From assembly GCA_946894095.1 (NCBI GenBank), contig OX335650.1:9936001-10000000 (forward strand): a stretch of DNA of 64,000 nt, given 5' to 3'. The translations under genes were made by a program, and so were the position numbers. Position 1 is the stretch's first letter. Each line of letters starts with the position of its first letter. This DNA comes from Incurvaria masculella. Taxonomy: Eukaryota > Arthropoda > Insecta > Lepidoptera > Incurvariidae. The notes beneath the pieces are model-generated. The model was not told the DNA's origin. It searched no databases and saw only the letters and a program-made list of their open reading frames with translations. Positions 10,801 to 21,300 of the stretch are shown here, piece by piece.

Positions 10801-11030
10801 GGGTTTTCAAAGGCATATGCCATATCCTTAAAATGTATTTTGTATGCAATATTATACATGCAATACGATTATATTTCTCTTCTTCACATTGTTGCACTCG
10901 TGCGATATGGGACTAGGAAGGTCTGTGTGAGTTTGAGAAGTCGAAATATTGGCGGTGGGGCATCCGCCAAAGAACCCGATGTGAAACCAATTTCTGAACG
11001 TATCTCTTTTGCAGGTACGCCTTGTTTTAA
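1633..11030 (+). CDS. Gene A: coiled-coil protein, 3' part (5' end outside the window)
   Basis: Nine coding exons join in phase: 1633-1815, 2293-2408, 4837-5105, 6045-6190 (with optional copies 5693-5842 and 5869-6018), 7021-7136, 7470-7593, 9980-10195, 10331-10578 and 11015-11030. Without the optional copies they give 1434 nt, which is 477 residues plus TAA. Nearly all of it is E/R/Q/A/L-rich sequence with heptad-like spacing, as in long coiled-coil scaffold proteins (centrosomal, golgin or filament types). The exception is a short PPPP segment near the end of 7470-7593. There is no catalytic motif and no family I can name. Two polyadenylation signals follow the stop. The gene converges on gene B, 555 bp away. 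Exon content is very GC-rich, unlike its introns. Upstream exons are expected left of the window. Confidence 0.82.
2293..2408 (+). CDS. Gene A exon
   Basis: Acceptor ctccacag|AGC, donor TTGAG|gtgacc, phase 0 to 2. It codes for 'FDARNKKLKEVSKCGEATIE' followed by a coiled-coil stretch. Confidence 0.85.
3500..4110. mobile_element. MITE-like element with long imperfect inverted arms
   Basis: The left half (about 3500-3720) carries repeated 'cgtataat' blocks and 'gaaaaccatgca'. The right half (about 3890-4110) carries the reverse complement, 'attatacg' and 'tgcatggttttc', in mirrored order. One matched segment is 'cgtataatagtcacaacgta'. Over ten copies of the CGTATAAT/ATTATACG octamer are present. 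No ORF. It fits a non-autonomous DNA transposon or a cruciform-prone AT repeat; no clear target duplication was found. Confidence 0.65.
4373..4480. mobile_element. Short MITE with terminal inverted repeats
   Basis: It starts with GTATTCAGAG and ends with CTCTGAATAC, a perfect 10-bp inverted repeat, with a further inverted CCGGACTAA/TTAGTCCGG inside. Length is 108 bp and there is no coding capacity. Confidence 0.65.
4665..4782. mobile_element. MITE-like hairpin ending just upstream of a gene A acceptor
   Basis: Two 45-bp arms, 4665-4709 and 4738-4782, are near-perfect reverse complements; both hold 'ggcgatatcgcct' and 'gtttgacag'. The right arm ends about 50 bp before the acceptor of the exon at 4837, so it lies over the normal branch-point region. 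Confidence 0.65.
4837..5105 (+). CDS. Gene A exon
   Basis: Acceptor ctgattag|A, donor GCGCAAG|gtgatc, phase 2 to 1. About 90 residues, almost pure coiled coil ('LNEQAKAAGEAEERRLAEQA'). Very high GC. Confidence 0.86.
5232..5620 (-). pseudogene. Non-LTR retrotransposon reverse-transcriptase C-terminal fragment
   Basis: On the minus strand one frame reads 'LSLFYRLYHGECSSEL'. After a frameshift another frame reads 'VGKLWTRLPAELFPSKH'. This pair in this order is characteristic of the C-terminal tail of Jockey/CR1-type insect retroelements. The frameshift and lack of upstream RT domains show it is dead. Related fragments lie at 19200-19690 and 29595-29730. Confidence 0.7.
5693..5842 (+). CDS. Gene A optional exon copy 1
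   Basis: Acceptor ttgtacag|GT, donor CTCT|gtatct (weak consensus), phase 1 to 1, codes for 'TSAREVGLWEELHTARLATA'. Use of this copy cannot be decided from sequence. Confidence 0.6.
5869..6018 (+). CDS. Gene A optional exon copy 2
   Basis: Acceptor tatgcag|GT, donor CTCT|gtatct, phase 1 to 1. It differs from copy 1 at a handful of sites (for example N to S near the start and H to Q in the EELHT/EELQT segment). Confidence 0.6.
6045..6190 (+). CDS. Gene A exon copy 3 (carries the exit donor)
   Basis: Acceptor gtacag|GT, donor ATCGCT|gttagt, phase 1 to 0, matching the neighbours on both sides. It codes for 'AKEELRRARRDKDAFLSQLS'. Confidence 0.8.
6669..6957 (+). repeat. Lepidopteran dispersed repeat (CTCGCACACGAAGGGTT family)
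   Basis: Starts 'ccggccaagtgcgagtcgga' and ends with 'acggaaccctaaaaa'. It includes a GACG microsatellite (about 6873-6898). Other copies are at 27875-28125 (+) and 40963-41228 (-). No ORF; non-autonomous. Confidence 0.8.
7021..7136 (+). CDS. Gene A exon
   Basis: Acceptor aacagcag|AAG, donor ATCAA|gttagt, phase 0 to 2, codes for 'AQELIEKEKRNSKLQDAIAA'. Confidence 0.85.
7470..7593 (+). CDS. Gene A exon
   Basis: Acceptor gatttag|C, donor ATTGAG|gtacgt, phase 2 to 0. It codes for 'YERQISELRLQVTALRNYDC' and then a PPPP segment, a break in the coiled coil. A truncated copy lies downstream at 7846. Confidence 0.85.
7846..7923 (+). pseudogene. Partial duplicate of the gene A exon at 7470
   Basis: About 78 bp match the middle and end of the 7470-7593 exon ('ggagctacagctgccggtgt' against 'ggagctacggctgcaggtga', then 'ctgcggaactatga' in both). 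No acceptor is kept and the 3' end is diverged, so it is a non-functional exon remnant. Confidence 0.75.
8100..8491 (+). mobile_element. Full-length tRNA-derived SINE
   Basis: The tRNA-like head (about 8104-8172) has an A-box-like 'tagcctagtggcg' and a B-box-like 'gggttcaatacc'. It is followed by a 300-bp body and an A-rich tail at 8483-8491. Body pieces recur many times in the window (9060, 9605, 10210, 13787, 15935, 21215, 23130, 26070, 28840, 31450, 35070, 37510), which makes it a SINE family. Confidence 0.75.
8492..9059. other. Gene A intron, no feature recognised
   Basis: AT-rich sequence between two SINE copies. I see no exon with splice support and no inverted repeat. Confidence 0.5.
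9060..9300 (+). mobile_element. SINE fragment (body)
   Basis: Shares 'cccgcccgggttggtaccat' and flanking body sequence with the SINE at 8100. The tRNA head is missing. Confidence 0.6.
9605..9815 (+). mobile_element. SINE fragment (tRNA-like head plus start of body)
   Basis: Head 'tcgcggtgtaggggcc' with a degraded B box, then body 'ggacaagtgcatttcgttac' shared with copies at 26290 and 37600. Truncated at the 3' end. Confidence 0.6.
9980..10195 (+). CDS. Gene A exon
   Basis: Acceptor gcccgccag|ATG, donor CGGCAGCTG|gtcggt, phase 0 to 0, 72 codons. It codes for 'LHVRVATLSAERAELRSAVA' and continues as Arg/Leu-rich coiled coil. The internal ATG is not taken as a start because the phase fits the upstream exon. 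Confidence 0.83.
10210..10315 (-). mobile_element. SINE 3' fragment directly upstream of a gene A exon
   Basis: Reverse-complement match to the SINE 3' end ('ggatggctaataccacacaa', 'gttatgatattagccca'). It fills most of the 135-bp intron and stops about 16 bp before the acceptor at 10330, so SINE sequence supplies the branch-point region. Confidence 0.7.
10331..10578 (+). CDS. Gene A penultimate exon
   Basis: Acceptor gtcagcaag|AAT, donor GCCAA|gtcagt, phase 0 to 2. Gly/Ser/Ala linker, then coiled coil 'RLEQARAELERTIQQRAKVD'. Confidence 0.82.
11015..11030 (+). CDS. Gene A terminal exon (5-residue tail)
   Basis: Acceptor cttttgcag|G in phase 2. It completes a Lys codon, then codes Y-A-L-F and TAA. 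Two AATAAA signals follow 70-92 bp later. This mirrors the gene C terminal exon. Confidence 0.75.
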
Positions 11031-11100
11031 AACCACTACGCGCAGCCAATCACACTAACATTAGGAAATACAATATGTAGTAAAAATCTTGATTAATGTA

Positions 11101-11127
11101 AATAAAAACATCCGTATATACAATAAA
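11101..11127 (+). terminator. Gene A polyadenylation signals
   Basis: AATAAA at 11101-11106 and again at 11122-11127, downstream of the gene A stop codon. Confidence 0.7.
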
Positions 11128-11553
11128 GATTTTTATTAGCGAAAGATTTCATTTTCACATAACAGTATTAGGAAACAGATTTCCCTGAATGCTAGTTATT
11201 TTTGTTAATAAACATGTTGGTAGAGAATGGGGGATTTTTAAATTTTTTGCTTCAATATTATTTCAAAATAAAGGTGCGGTATTTTTATTTTATCGAGGTC
11301 GACATGTAAATGTTGGCAGAAGCATGTAAGGACCTTCCTTGCTCGCTGTCTTGGATGCATAGGTGCATTTAAAATGAAGACTTTATTACAGTGACTTTAC
11401 GAGCAAGGAGCATTTGTCTCAAGCCACACCTAAACGAGTAATTAGCCGTTAAAACGAAAAGTTTTTTAGCGGGTTCTTTATTACTGACGTCAATCAGGCT
11501 AATGGTTTAAAGGTTTTTAGGTCAGCAGCGGCGCTTACCAAAATTGTTTTTTT

Positions 11554-11559
11554 TTTATT
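11554..11559 (-). terminator. Gene B polyadenylation signal
   Basis: AATAAA on the minus strand, about 26 bp after the gene B stop codon. The 11031-11584 gap between genes A and B holds nothing else that I recognise. Confidence 0.6.
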
Positions 11560-11584
11560 ACAGCAACGGTGTTTTGGTTTGACA

Positions 11585-12385
11585 TTAGAAAACATTGAAA
11601 TTGGAAGAGAGGTAGGCAGCATTGTCGAGCTCGCGCTGACTGCGGTGGCTGCGTGGAGCCGCCAGCGTCATCAGGGGCCGCCGCAGAAGCAACTCGCGCG
11701 GAGCTCCCCCCTCCCCCGCCGGCCGCGCATGCGCACCGCCTCCGGGCGAGCGACCGCGCCCGCGCCCGCGCCCGAGCTCAATGTCCGTCCGAACCGCGTG
11801 GTAAACATTGACGTTGTTCTGCGGCCTTATCCAACCGTGATTATCGACGTTCGTCCCGTATCTATTCGGGTCACGGCTCGTGCTTCTTTCGCTCCCGCTC
11901 GCGCACGAAGACTCGCGTCCGGGATTTTTAAGCAGTCGCGATGACCTTTTCTTAATGAACTTGTGGTAGACCTCCCCGAGGCTGGAATCCGAGTCGCCCA
12001 GTTTTCTCCGTACAACGGAGGGATTAAATTTCTGCGCTCGACCGCCGCTATCCCTGCGATACGCCTTACCCGGTGCACAGACGGCCTCTGCCACGATCTC
12101 ATTGTAGTCAGATGTTCCTAACTCCTTTTCTAGGATGCTCATCAAGTAGCCTAGGCGGTCTGAGGGTACTTCATTTATTTTCATCGGAATCGGGCTCTCC
12201 ATAATCTTCCGCTCCAGGGTTACAATGTTTTCCTGCCTAATACTATTGGCCGCAATGGACTTGCCTAGCTCTTCTTGAAGCGTCAACACGATTTCCTCCA
12301 GCTGGAGAATGTCTTGCTTTCTTTTTTCGACATTCGTTGCCAACATTTCTACTTCTTCTGACTTCTCCGCAAACTTTTCTTTTAA
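11585..12385 (-). CDS. Gene B last exon
   Basis: Acceptor atgttctcag|TTA, phase 0, 266 residues and TAA. The first 90 residues are coiled coil ('QLEEIVLTLQEELGKSIAAN'). The remainder is basic, Ser-rich and low in hydrophobics, ending N-F-N-V-F. Confidence 0.9.
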   Translation of the reverse strand, partial: LKEKFAEKSEEVEMLATNVEKRKQDILQLEEIVLTLQEELGKSIAANSIRQENIVTLERKIMESPIPMKINEVPSDRLGYLMSILEKELGTSDYNEIVAEAVCAPGKAYRRDSGGRAQKFNPSVVRRKLGDSDSSLGEVYHKFIKKRSSRLLKNPGRESSCASGSERSTSRDPNRYGTNVDNHGWIRPQNNVNVYHAVRTDIELGRGRGRGRSPGGGAHARPAGEGGAPRELLLRRPLMTLAAPRSHRSQRELDNAAYLSSNFNVF

Positions 12386-15300
12386 CTGAGAACATAAATA
12401 TCACAATCTAAGAAATATCGGAGAATTCTTCATTATTAAATGAAAGTACTTAGATTAGTTTCTTTCAGCAGAGAATATAATCTGGGCATGCAAAAACAAA
12501 GTTATAATTTTTCAGAAATTGTTTCTACGTTTAGGTATTTAGGTTTCGGATAAATTCTATATTTCCAATCATCTTAAATCAGCCTGAATCAATAACTACG
12601 GGTGTGCTAAGTATTTCCTCCTAACCCAAAAAATGCATACTTTTAACTCATTCTGCATGTTCACTTCGATATCGTGCTGGAGGCTATAGAGCGCGCGCGC
12701 CTGGTCCCGCTCGCGCACGTCGTGACGCGCGAGCGCGACGCGGTGCGCCTCTAGCGCGCGCGCGCGCTGCTCTAGCTCGCCGTCCTTCTCCTGTAGCGCC
12801 GCCGCCAGCTCGCCGTTTTGCCGCGTCGCTTCCAGCAGCTTCTTCCTCTGCCCCAGTATCTGAAATGTCACTCTGCTGGAGACGCTCGCGACAAGAGGGC
12901 CACTCGCCGGTTTTCTGCGTCGCTTCCAGCAGCTTCGTCCTCTGCCCCAGTATCTGAAATTACACTCTGCTGGAGACGCTCGCGACAAGCGGGCCACTCG
13001 CCGGTTTGTCGCGTCGTTTCCAGCAGCTTCGTCCTCTGCTCCAATATCTGAAATGACACTCTGCTGGAGACGCTCGCGACAAGAGGGCCACTCGCCGGTT
13101 TTCTGCGTCGCTTCCAGCAGCTTCGTCCTCTGCCCCAGTATCTGAAATTACACTCTGCTGGAGACGCTCGCGACAAGCGGGCCACTCGCCGGTTTGTCGC
13201 GTCGTTTCCAGCAGCTTCGTCCTCTGCTCCAATATCTGAAATGACACTCTGCTGGAGACGCTCGCGACAAGCGGGCCACTCGCCGGTTTGTCGCGTCGTT
13301 TCCAGCAGCGTCGTCCTCTGCTCCAATATCTGAAACGACACTCTGCTGAAGACGCTCGCGACAAGCGGGCTACTCGCCCGGTTTGCTGCGTCGCTTCCAG
13401 CAGCTTCGTCCTCTGCCCCAGTATCTGAAATGACACTCTGCTGGAGACGCTCGCGACAAGCGGGCCACTCGCCGTTATTTTCACACAATTGTTATTTTGC
13501 GCATGGCTGACATTATGTAAGTGCATAACTACGGAAGGAAAGGACACGATTGGAAAAAAACTATGGTCTGTTCTAAGAAAATTGTAATGTTCATTATGTC
13601 ATTTCGATTCGTGTATAAAAAAAAATGTTCATAGGGTTTTCGTACCAACTGGCGAAGCTCCGTGAAACAGTCCATCGACGCGTCCTCCTCGTCGTGTGGT
13701 ACGTAGCCCAAGTTGCTCTTCAGAGACTTCAGCTGGTGCTCGTAAAGCTCTACCTTTAATTCACTGAAACAGATGCTACACTTAACAATGGGGCGGGGAT
13801 CGAACCTGTGACCTCTGGCATAGAATGATCGTTTTCGCACCTCTGAGCCACGAGCCGCTCTCCTCTTATTTGTTCATGTAGGTATTTATCATCAGGGAAC
13901 ATAGTAATACATTCCCAAATAACACTCTAGCGATAATAAAAGCAATATAAGAGATGATTAGTGGTGGATTAAATAAGGTGAAGTTGTGTATCGGTGTTCA
14001 AAAATATATATGCTATATCGGTATAAAGCGATATATCTTGCTATAACTCCGATATACCCCCGAAAGAGGCCCATTCTTGTAAAGCTAAAGGTTTGATACA
14101 ACACCCATATTATGTAACATGATATAAACGATTTAGGTGTTACAGTAGCAGGCCTTACTTTAGAACTAACAGCATATATGGATATACGTAGTGATAAAAG
14201 AGCTAAGGTTAGCGCCGCTATAGAGTGAATGGCTTTTGTAATTCCTGATATAGAGCCTATTAAGATAAAGATATTCCACAAGATAGTAAGAGTTAATTTT
14301 CTCTAAGGTTAAAGTTGGAAGGCTATGCAGTACTGCGGTTGCTACTAGCGCGGCTATGCCACTCTAAGCGTTACTGCCATTTATATAACTTGAATCATTA
14401 GTTTCATTTCTTTTGTATATTGAAAAAAGTGATAAGTGGACCCTTTATAAGTCCTTTACATCACACTAAGTTATAAAACAAGCTAAAACTGTCCAACACA
14501 GTGGACAGTTTTAGCTGTTTGGCTATTATGCAAATCGGAATTTGGGAAGATTTATTTTTATTATGATAACTAGCTGAGGTACCCGGCTCCGCTCGGGTAA
14601 ATGTCGTTGCCTGCGTATCAATGTAAGCGGGAAAAATGTAATTATTTACGACATCTCATTAGAAACCTCAAAAATAACAGTATTTCTCCACTATTTAATG
14701 GATGTTATTCCTTAAACCTTCCTCCTCAATCACTCTATCGATTAAAAAAAACCGCATCAAAATTCGTTGCGTAGTTTTAAAGATTTAAGCATACATAGGG
14801 ATATAGGGACAGAGAAAGCGACTTTGTTTTATACGATGTAGTGATAAAGAAATAGACAAAAGGTGGTTCTGTTCTCTGTAAGTTCGGAAGAATATTTTGA
14901 CTTTAAAGTTATAGATAATGCCATGTATATAGAGCGCTTAGGATATAATAATATCTAGAAGAGAGGAAATTAATTAAACGCACCTTTCCCGCAACTCTTT
15001 TTCTACTTCCTCCATTTTCCTCATGAGCTCTGTAACGAGGTCTCCCTTAATCCGCAGTTCGTCAATGAGCTTAGTTTTAATTTCCATTATGCTCTCTTTT
15101 TTCTGCTCCAGCTCGACAAAAAGCTTTTGTTTCAATTCCTGGCAACAATTGTTTGTACATCAAGAAATTAATTTATTCTTTAATAAAAATGGAAATGGTT
15201 ACAAAATTATAATTACCTCAGCATCGCTCAGAGCTTTTTCTTTTACATTGACGATTCTATGCAAATCCTTAACTTCCAATTCGCACTTCTCTAGTGCTTT

Positions 15301-18300
15301 TTTCGTCTTTGTCAAGTCTTTTAGCTGAATGTCTTTGTTCTCTAAAATTGTATTATATTTGTTTAGTTTTTAGTATGCCAACAACATCATACACATAGCA
15401 ATTATGACACAGGTGTAATACACATAATAAGATATCAGAGTGTATAAGCCAATTAAAGGCCTACACAAGTTTCTTACAAGTTCTATCTGATTAATAGAAA
15501 ATACTTTTACATAATAAATATAATAATAATAATAATAGAGAAAAATCACTGAGTGAAATTTGACAACGTGAAAGAAACAGCGAAATAGAAGTAACAATAC
15601 CCAAAAAAAATATGATAACTATTTAAATAAAAGATATATTTTTTTATAAATCCACTAATGATATTAGATGCAGATCTTTTAATATTCTGAATGTATGAAT
15701 AAAAAAGTCTATAGAATTTCTATGCATGTTTTAATCGCAATGACAATTCGGTAAATTATTGTCAAAAAGAACATGCTTCGGAATTATCTCTTACAATAGA
15801 ACTAAGAATTATAAAATATCTTCGCCCGTAGAAAATGCGTACTACTAATACTTTTAAATAAGTATTTCTCCCTATAGGTATTTTTATTAATTAATTAGTA
15901 CTTGCTACACGGTCGATACATAGACAATGTACATTTTTTTTATGCGACCTGACATGGATGGCTAATCCCACACAACAACCGTTAAGATATTAGCCCAATA
16001 CACCAAATTCCCGAAGGAATTTGGTTCCATGCCAGGACCTTCCCTTTATGAGCACGGCTACATTGAACTGGATGGAAAACACGGATATTTTTTTTTCATT
16101 GCCGCTTCGACCATCTTTTCATCCAATGCGATGGTACCAAACCGGGCGGGCTTAAACCCTACCACCTAGTAGGGGGATTCCGAACCATGGAGCAGCTCGC
16201 ATAATGTACATTATCATATTTTACCAACATGCGATCGTTCCATCATATTAAGATCACGTAATTATTCGTAAATAGTGCAACAAAACTAATGTGACCTTAA
16301 ATCAACAGGTTAAAAGTCGTCAATTAAATACGTATAATCGAACCAAAAAAAGTAAGAAATTGTGCGGTTCACTCTATAGTGGAGCCGCCTGCAAGAGCTA
16401 ACCTTTAAAAGTTCATGTGAGTAACTGTACTCACCTAGCTGAATGGTCTTCTCTTCTAACCGTATGAGCAAATCCTTGTTCTCAGCTTCAAATATTTTGA
16501 TATTGCTAGCTGCAATTTTCAGCTCTGTGCCAACTTTGTTTTTTTCTTTTACAACTGCCTTCATTTGTATTTCTATTTCAACCAATTTACTTACAGTTGC
16601 GTCAATCTCGGATTTCATACATTTCGTCGTTTCGTTATATAGCTTGCAAGATTCTTCTAATTTTGTTTCAAGATCTTTTTTACTGAAAATTAAATGGAAA
16701 TAAATCTTTTTTTCAGTAATGAATAAAAATAAAAAGATAAAAATATAATAAAGTAAAAATTATCAGGCAGTACTTATTACTTTAAATTGAAATTCAATAA
16801 CTGGCTAACTTATAGAATGCCATTACAAATATAGATTGGCTAGAAACAATATGAAAAGATAAGAGGAAAGGGAACCAACGCAATGACAAGTTCCTCGCGG
16901 GCCTCAACGACCTCCTGGAACTCCATCATGTTCCTCTTCAACGACTCCGTCAGTTTGCTCAACTCGCCATCAAATCGAATTTGAATGTTCAGATTCTGAA
17001 ATATTCACGAAGCTATGTAGTCTGAGCACGAGGTGAATAGAACATACAGGGGTTTTCAATAGGAGTCTGAAGTAAGGTTAATCTTGAAATACACAGTATG
17101 ATGAAAGACTGCTTACACCGCTCTTACTTCAATTGGTCTTTACGCATAGGGAAGACATTTATAAGGTACCTGATTGATCCTGCAACTGGCGGACGGAGGT
17201 CCCAGCGCTCGCACCTCACTCTGTGCCTTCTCCAGTTCCGCCTTCAGCTCGCAGAAGCTCGCGTTTACCGCCTTGAATTGCGCGTACACCGCTCTTCCTT
17301 TAACTAATTTTCACGAATAGGGAAGACATTTGTAAGGTACCTGTTTCTGCAACTGGCGGACGGAGGTCTCCAGCGCGCGCACCTCACTCCGTGCTTTCTC
17401 CAACTCCACCACCAGCTGTCAGACGCCCATGTTTGCTGCCTTGAACTGCGCATACACAGCTCTTCCTTCAACTAGTTTTCACGCATAGGGAAGACATTTG
17501 TGAGTTACCTGATCCTGCAACTGGCGGACGGAGGCCTCCAGCGCGCCCACCTCACTTCGCGCCTTCTCCAGTTCCACCTCTAGCTCACAGACGCGCGTGT
17601 TCGCCGCCTTGACCAGAGCGTCGGAGCGCAACTGTCGCTCGCGCACAATAGATCGCTTACACCGCTCATCCTTCAACTCCTTTTCCAGTTCCTGCTCGTT
17701 AGACATTAGTAATATGTAAGAATTGTTTTCCCTTTACACGGATATTTCCTTGGCAGTAAAGGTTGGTTGGTTGGTAGGTTTAATGACCTCATATTGTCAA
17801 GTTTTGCACTGTTATTTTTTCGATAAAAATAACTGTTAGCCTGGTTTTCACCAAGTGCTGATTTATTTTAATCGACACTTAAAGGGCCTTTATTACTAAA
17901 GTGCTGATCATCATTATCATTAATAGTAATGATCCAATCTTCTAAATTACAAAAAAAATGCAATAAGATAAATCATCTAAGAAAGGATGTGAGTTCATGG
18001 GGCACTGAAGAGAAGCTTTTACGCATTTCTCAGATCTTATTTAAGTACCAATCAGAAAACTACACCGTACGTAACATAGGTAGATCTCGATGAGACCTTT
18101 CATTTCAATACCAAAATGATGGGTCTAGGACCTGAAGTTCCAAAGATATGACAATAATCTGACTCTTCTACGCCATGAGATCAAGTGTCACTATTTTTTT
18201 AGTCGAACTAAATGTTGAAATAACTCGGAAAATATAAAAGAATTTGGAGCGTTTGTTTTCTCGACGGTTCACTTTTTTTAAATTAAATTCCTATCCAAGA

Positions 18301-21300
18301 CGTCTCATCCGAAAGGAACGTACGTAAATTCAGCGTTGGACTTGCCGCGGCCTAGTGGCGGTAGATGCTTCACTTTTTATTCATAAAGTAAAGTGGCTTT
18401 ATAATATACATTAAATACAATAGAATAGATAAATAAGGTAAAAGTAACCAGAAGAAATGAAGTATCCGCAAATAAGATTTGCTACAGTAATATGAATAAA
18501 AATGGCTCTTCTTTCGTGCGTATCACGGTGAAAGCTACGGGTTATTACTTACGTATTGTACCTATTCATATGAGGTATATCTATAATACCTATTACTTAT
18601 TTTGTGGTCTGGGCGAAAGCTTTATGATAAAATGCACGTCCCACTAATTTGGTCTTTATCCAAAGCACTTGAACTTCAACTTTAAAGTACCTACCTCGAC
18701 CTTGAACTTATCCGCCCGAGTGTCCGCGGAGAGCAGCTGCTTGTGCAAGTCTCCGTTCTGTGAGGTCAACTCCGCCACCTCCACGCTCAGTCGCTCGGTC
18801 TCGCGCACGAGCAGCTCGCGCTCCGTCCACCCGCGTCTGTCATGGGATAAACAAACGGGAATTTATTTGGTGTCGATTTGTCTAACGGGGCGCAAACAGG
18901 CAACGCTGATGATGACTGGCGGTGAAAGAGCGTGTAGGATTTCCTATATTCCTTGCTCCAACAAAATATAGCGTAAGTTGAAGCTTGAAATAAGGTTCCA
19001 GCTTGCATTAATTCATAATATAATTTTTTATGTTTGCGTGGGTTATAATAAACCTATTTAGAGAGACCTTACAAAAAATATCATTGCATTTTGTTTTCAT
19101 CCTTTACCCATCGGTTACCTAATGAATAATTGTAATCAAAGATATATATAGTGCATGACGTACGTCAGGCCCTCACTTAAGAAGTACCGACGACGCCCAC
19201 GGGCTTTCGAACTTTCACGGGGGCTGCGGAAACCATGCCGGCCAGCCAGGTGCTTCTTCACGCCATTTTTAAAGGATCCCATGCTGTATTTTTAGGGAAA
19301 TACCTTGGGAAAGGGAAATACCATACATTCCACTGTCTGATCTAGAGGTTTGGTAAGTTCTTATATTTGGATTGTTGTTGGTGAATGCACGCATTTCCTG
19401 CTGTTCCGCTATGTGTGATGTTTGAAAGGGGGCGGAGGGATTGTGTTATGCAGGCCAGAAGAACATTAGCCGTGATGAAGACGATAAAACACAGAAAGAG
19501 ACACTCTCTTCGAAGTTAAATGGTCTCCAAATTGTCGTGCCCAAACATGAAATACTAAAATTACTTGCCAATTTATAACAGGTCCAGCGGCTACCACAAA
19601 AATGTCATCACCAATCGAGATAGAAGAGCATATTGTATTTTTCTGGTATACATAAACAGCGGTGACAGGTACACTTGTGGCCACCATTGGGAGCCATTAA
19701 ATAGTTGTTTTAATCTCCACGTTTGACGAAACTAAGCGTTCAATGAAAATTCAATTATTTTATAAATAATAATATGATTGTTACCTTATTATATTGACGG
19801 CCGTGCTGAGCTTGTCCGTGAACTTCGCTTTGGTGGCGTCAAGGGTCGCGGCCAGCCCAGCGTGAGCCTGCGCGAACTCGTTCACCTTCTTCATGAGGTC
19901 TTGCTTAAATATTCCCTAAAAGCAGTTTCACTTACTTAACAGAGTTTTAAAGGAAAACCTCGACCTAACCAATCGCATTGACTGCGGCCAGAATTTACGG
20001 GGCACACCACCACTACTCTTCCAAGTGTGTCAGTAATCTAAGGCTGGAGTGCATATTCTCTGGTTGGTATTATAGTTATGGTTATTACAGATATATATTC
20101 TTTAGGCGAAACATAAGGAGGGATATATTTTAATTTTAAAACTATCACTAACGAGAGATGGTGCACGCCACTTAAGATATTGTACCTTATCCTTGGAAGT
20201 GACAAGGGAGTTCAGCCAACGCACGACTTCCTGCTGGCCGCCCAGTGCTGCGTCACAGCAACACACTAGGCTGTTAGGCAGAAGCACCACTGAGTCCAGC
20301 GCTCCCTCTGAAAGTCGAGACGCAGATATAGCAACAATATGCACCCTTTTGAGCAACGAGTTTTCACAATTCATCCAGAATCATCCACCAAATGGATGCT
20401 GTTAGGGTTTTTCGAAATCGAACAGCAGCGAGCGCTTCGCAAGCCTCGCTCGCCTTTTTTTATCCAGTAGCAAGTTAGGTTTTACACAGACCCCCAGCGC
20501 CACCGCTCGGCGGGGGCGTACGAGTGGGCTGTCAGGTATTGTCTCGTAATTCGAAGTGTGATCGTATCGTTACCGATGTCGTGATCTCCGTCCATAAACA
20601 CCGCACCGGCACAAGCGACCTCGTGTGCGCCCGGCAGTTCCTTCGCTGCAGCCGCGTCGCCCCCCAGCGCCTCCAGGCGGCTGTGGGCAACTTTCATCTC
20701 CGCCAGCAACTCCATCATTGTTTTCTACGAATCACTGGACAGCTATTATTGCAGCCCATTGCATGTGCATTTGAATACTTTCTTATAGGCCTCAGTTAGC
20801 CTAGCCTCGGTAAACTTTTCTCTAAATATGTGTCTTTCCAAGCTTGTAACTGGTGACATACACACACTCTCCCTCGCCCTCACACACAAATAACACATAG
20901 CATTACATCACATTGTTATCATACTCATATTAGTATCGCTAAGGTCACGTACGGTGTATGTAACCAACACACCACACGTCATCGTAGCAAAAGCCTAAAT
21001 AAATAAAATAAAATAAATGAAAATAAATATAATAAACACAGAGATAAAATTATGAATGTGTCCCTGTTGAAATGTACAAAAGTGACACATTTTTTCTGTG
21101 ACAATATTCTATAACCACATCACAAAAGTAAATAAAGGACAAGTTAATTAGTTAGAAATAATGAGCATAAAAAAAACATTAAAGTAACAATGTGTTTTTA
21201 AGTAACACTGGGCGCTATTGGATCTTAGATGGGTGACCGTTCGACAGTTTAGGCTGACCATGGTTCAGATTACATAAAAAAACACAGTGGGGACCTACTG

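Noticed and set aside
12868..13547. Minus-strand ORFs of 195 and 206 codons with repeated 'RVARLSRASPAECHFRYW'
   Set aside because: They arise from reading through exon-plus-intron units of array 3; acceptors lie inside them, and the repeat period of 94 shifts frame.
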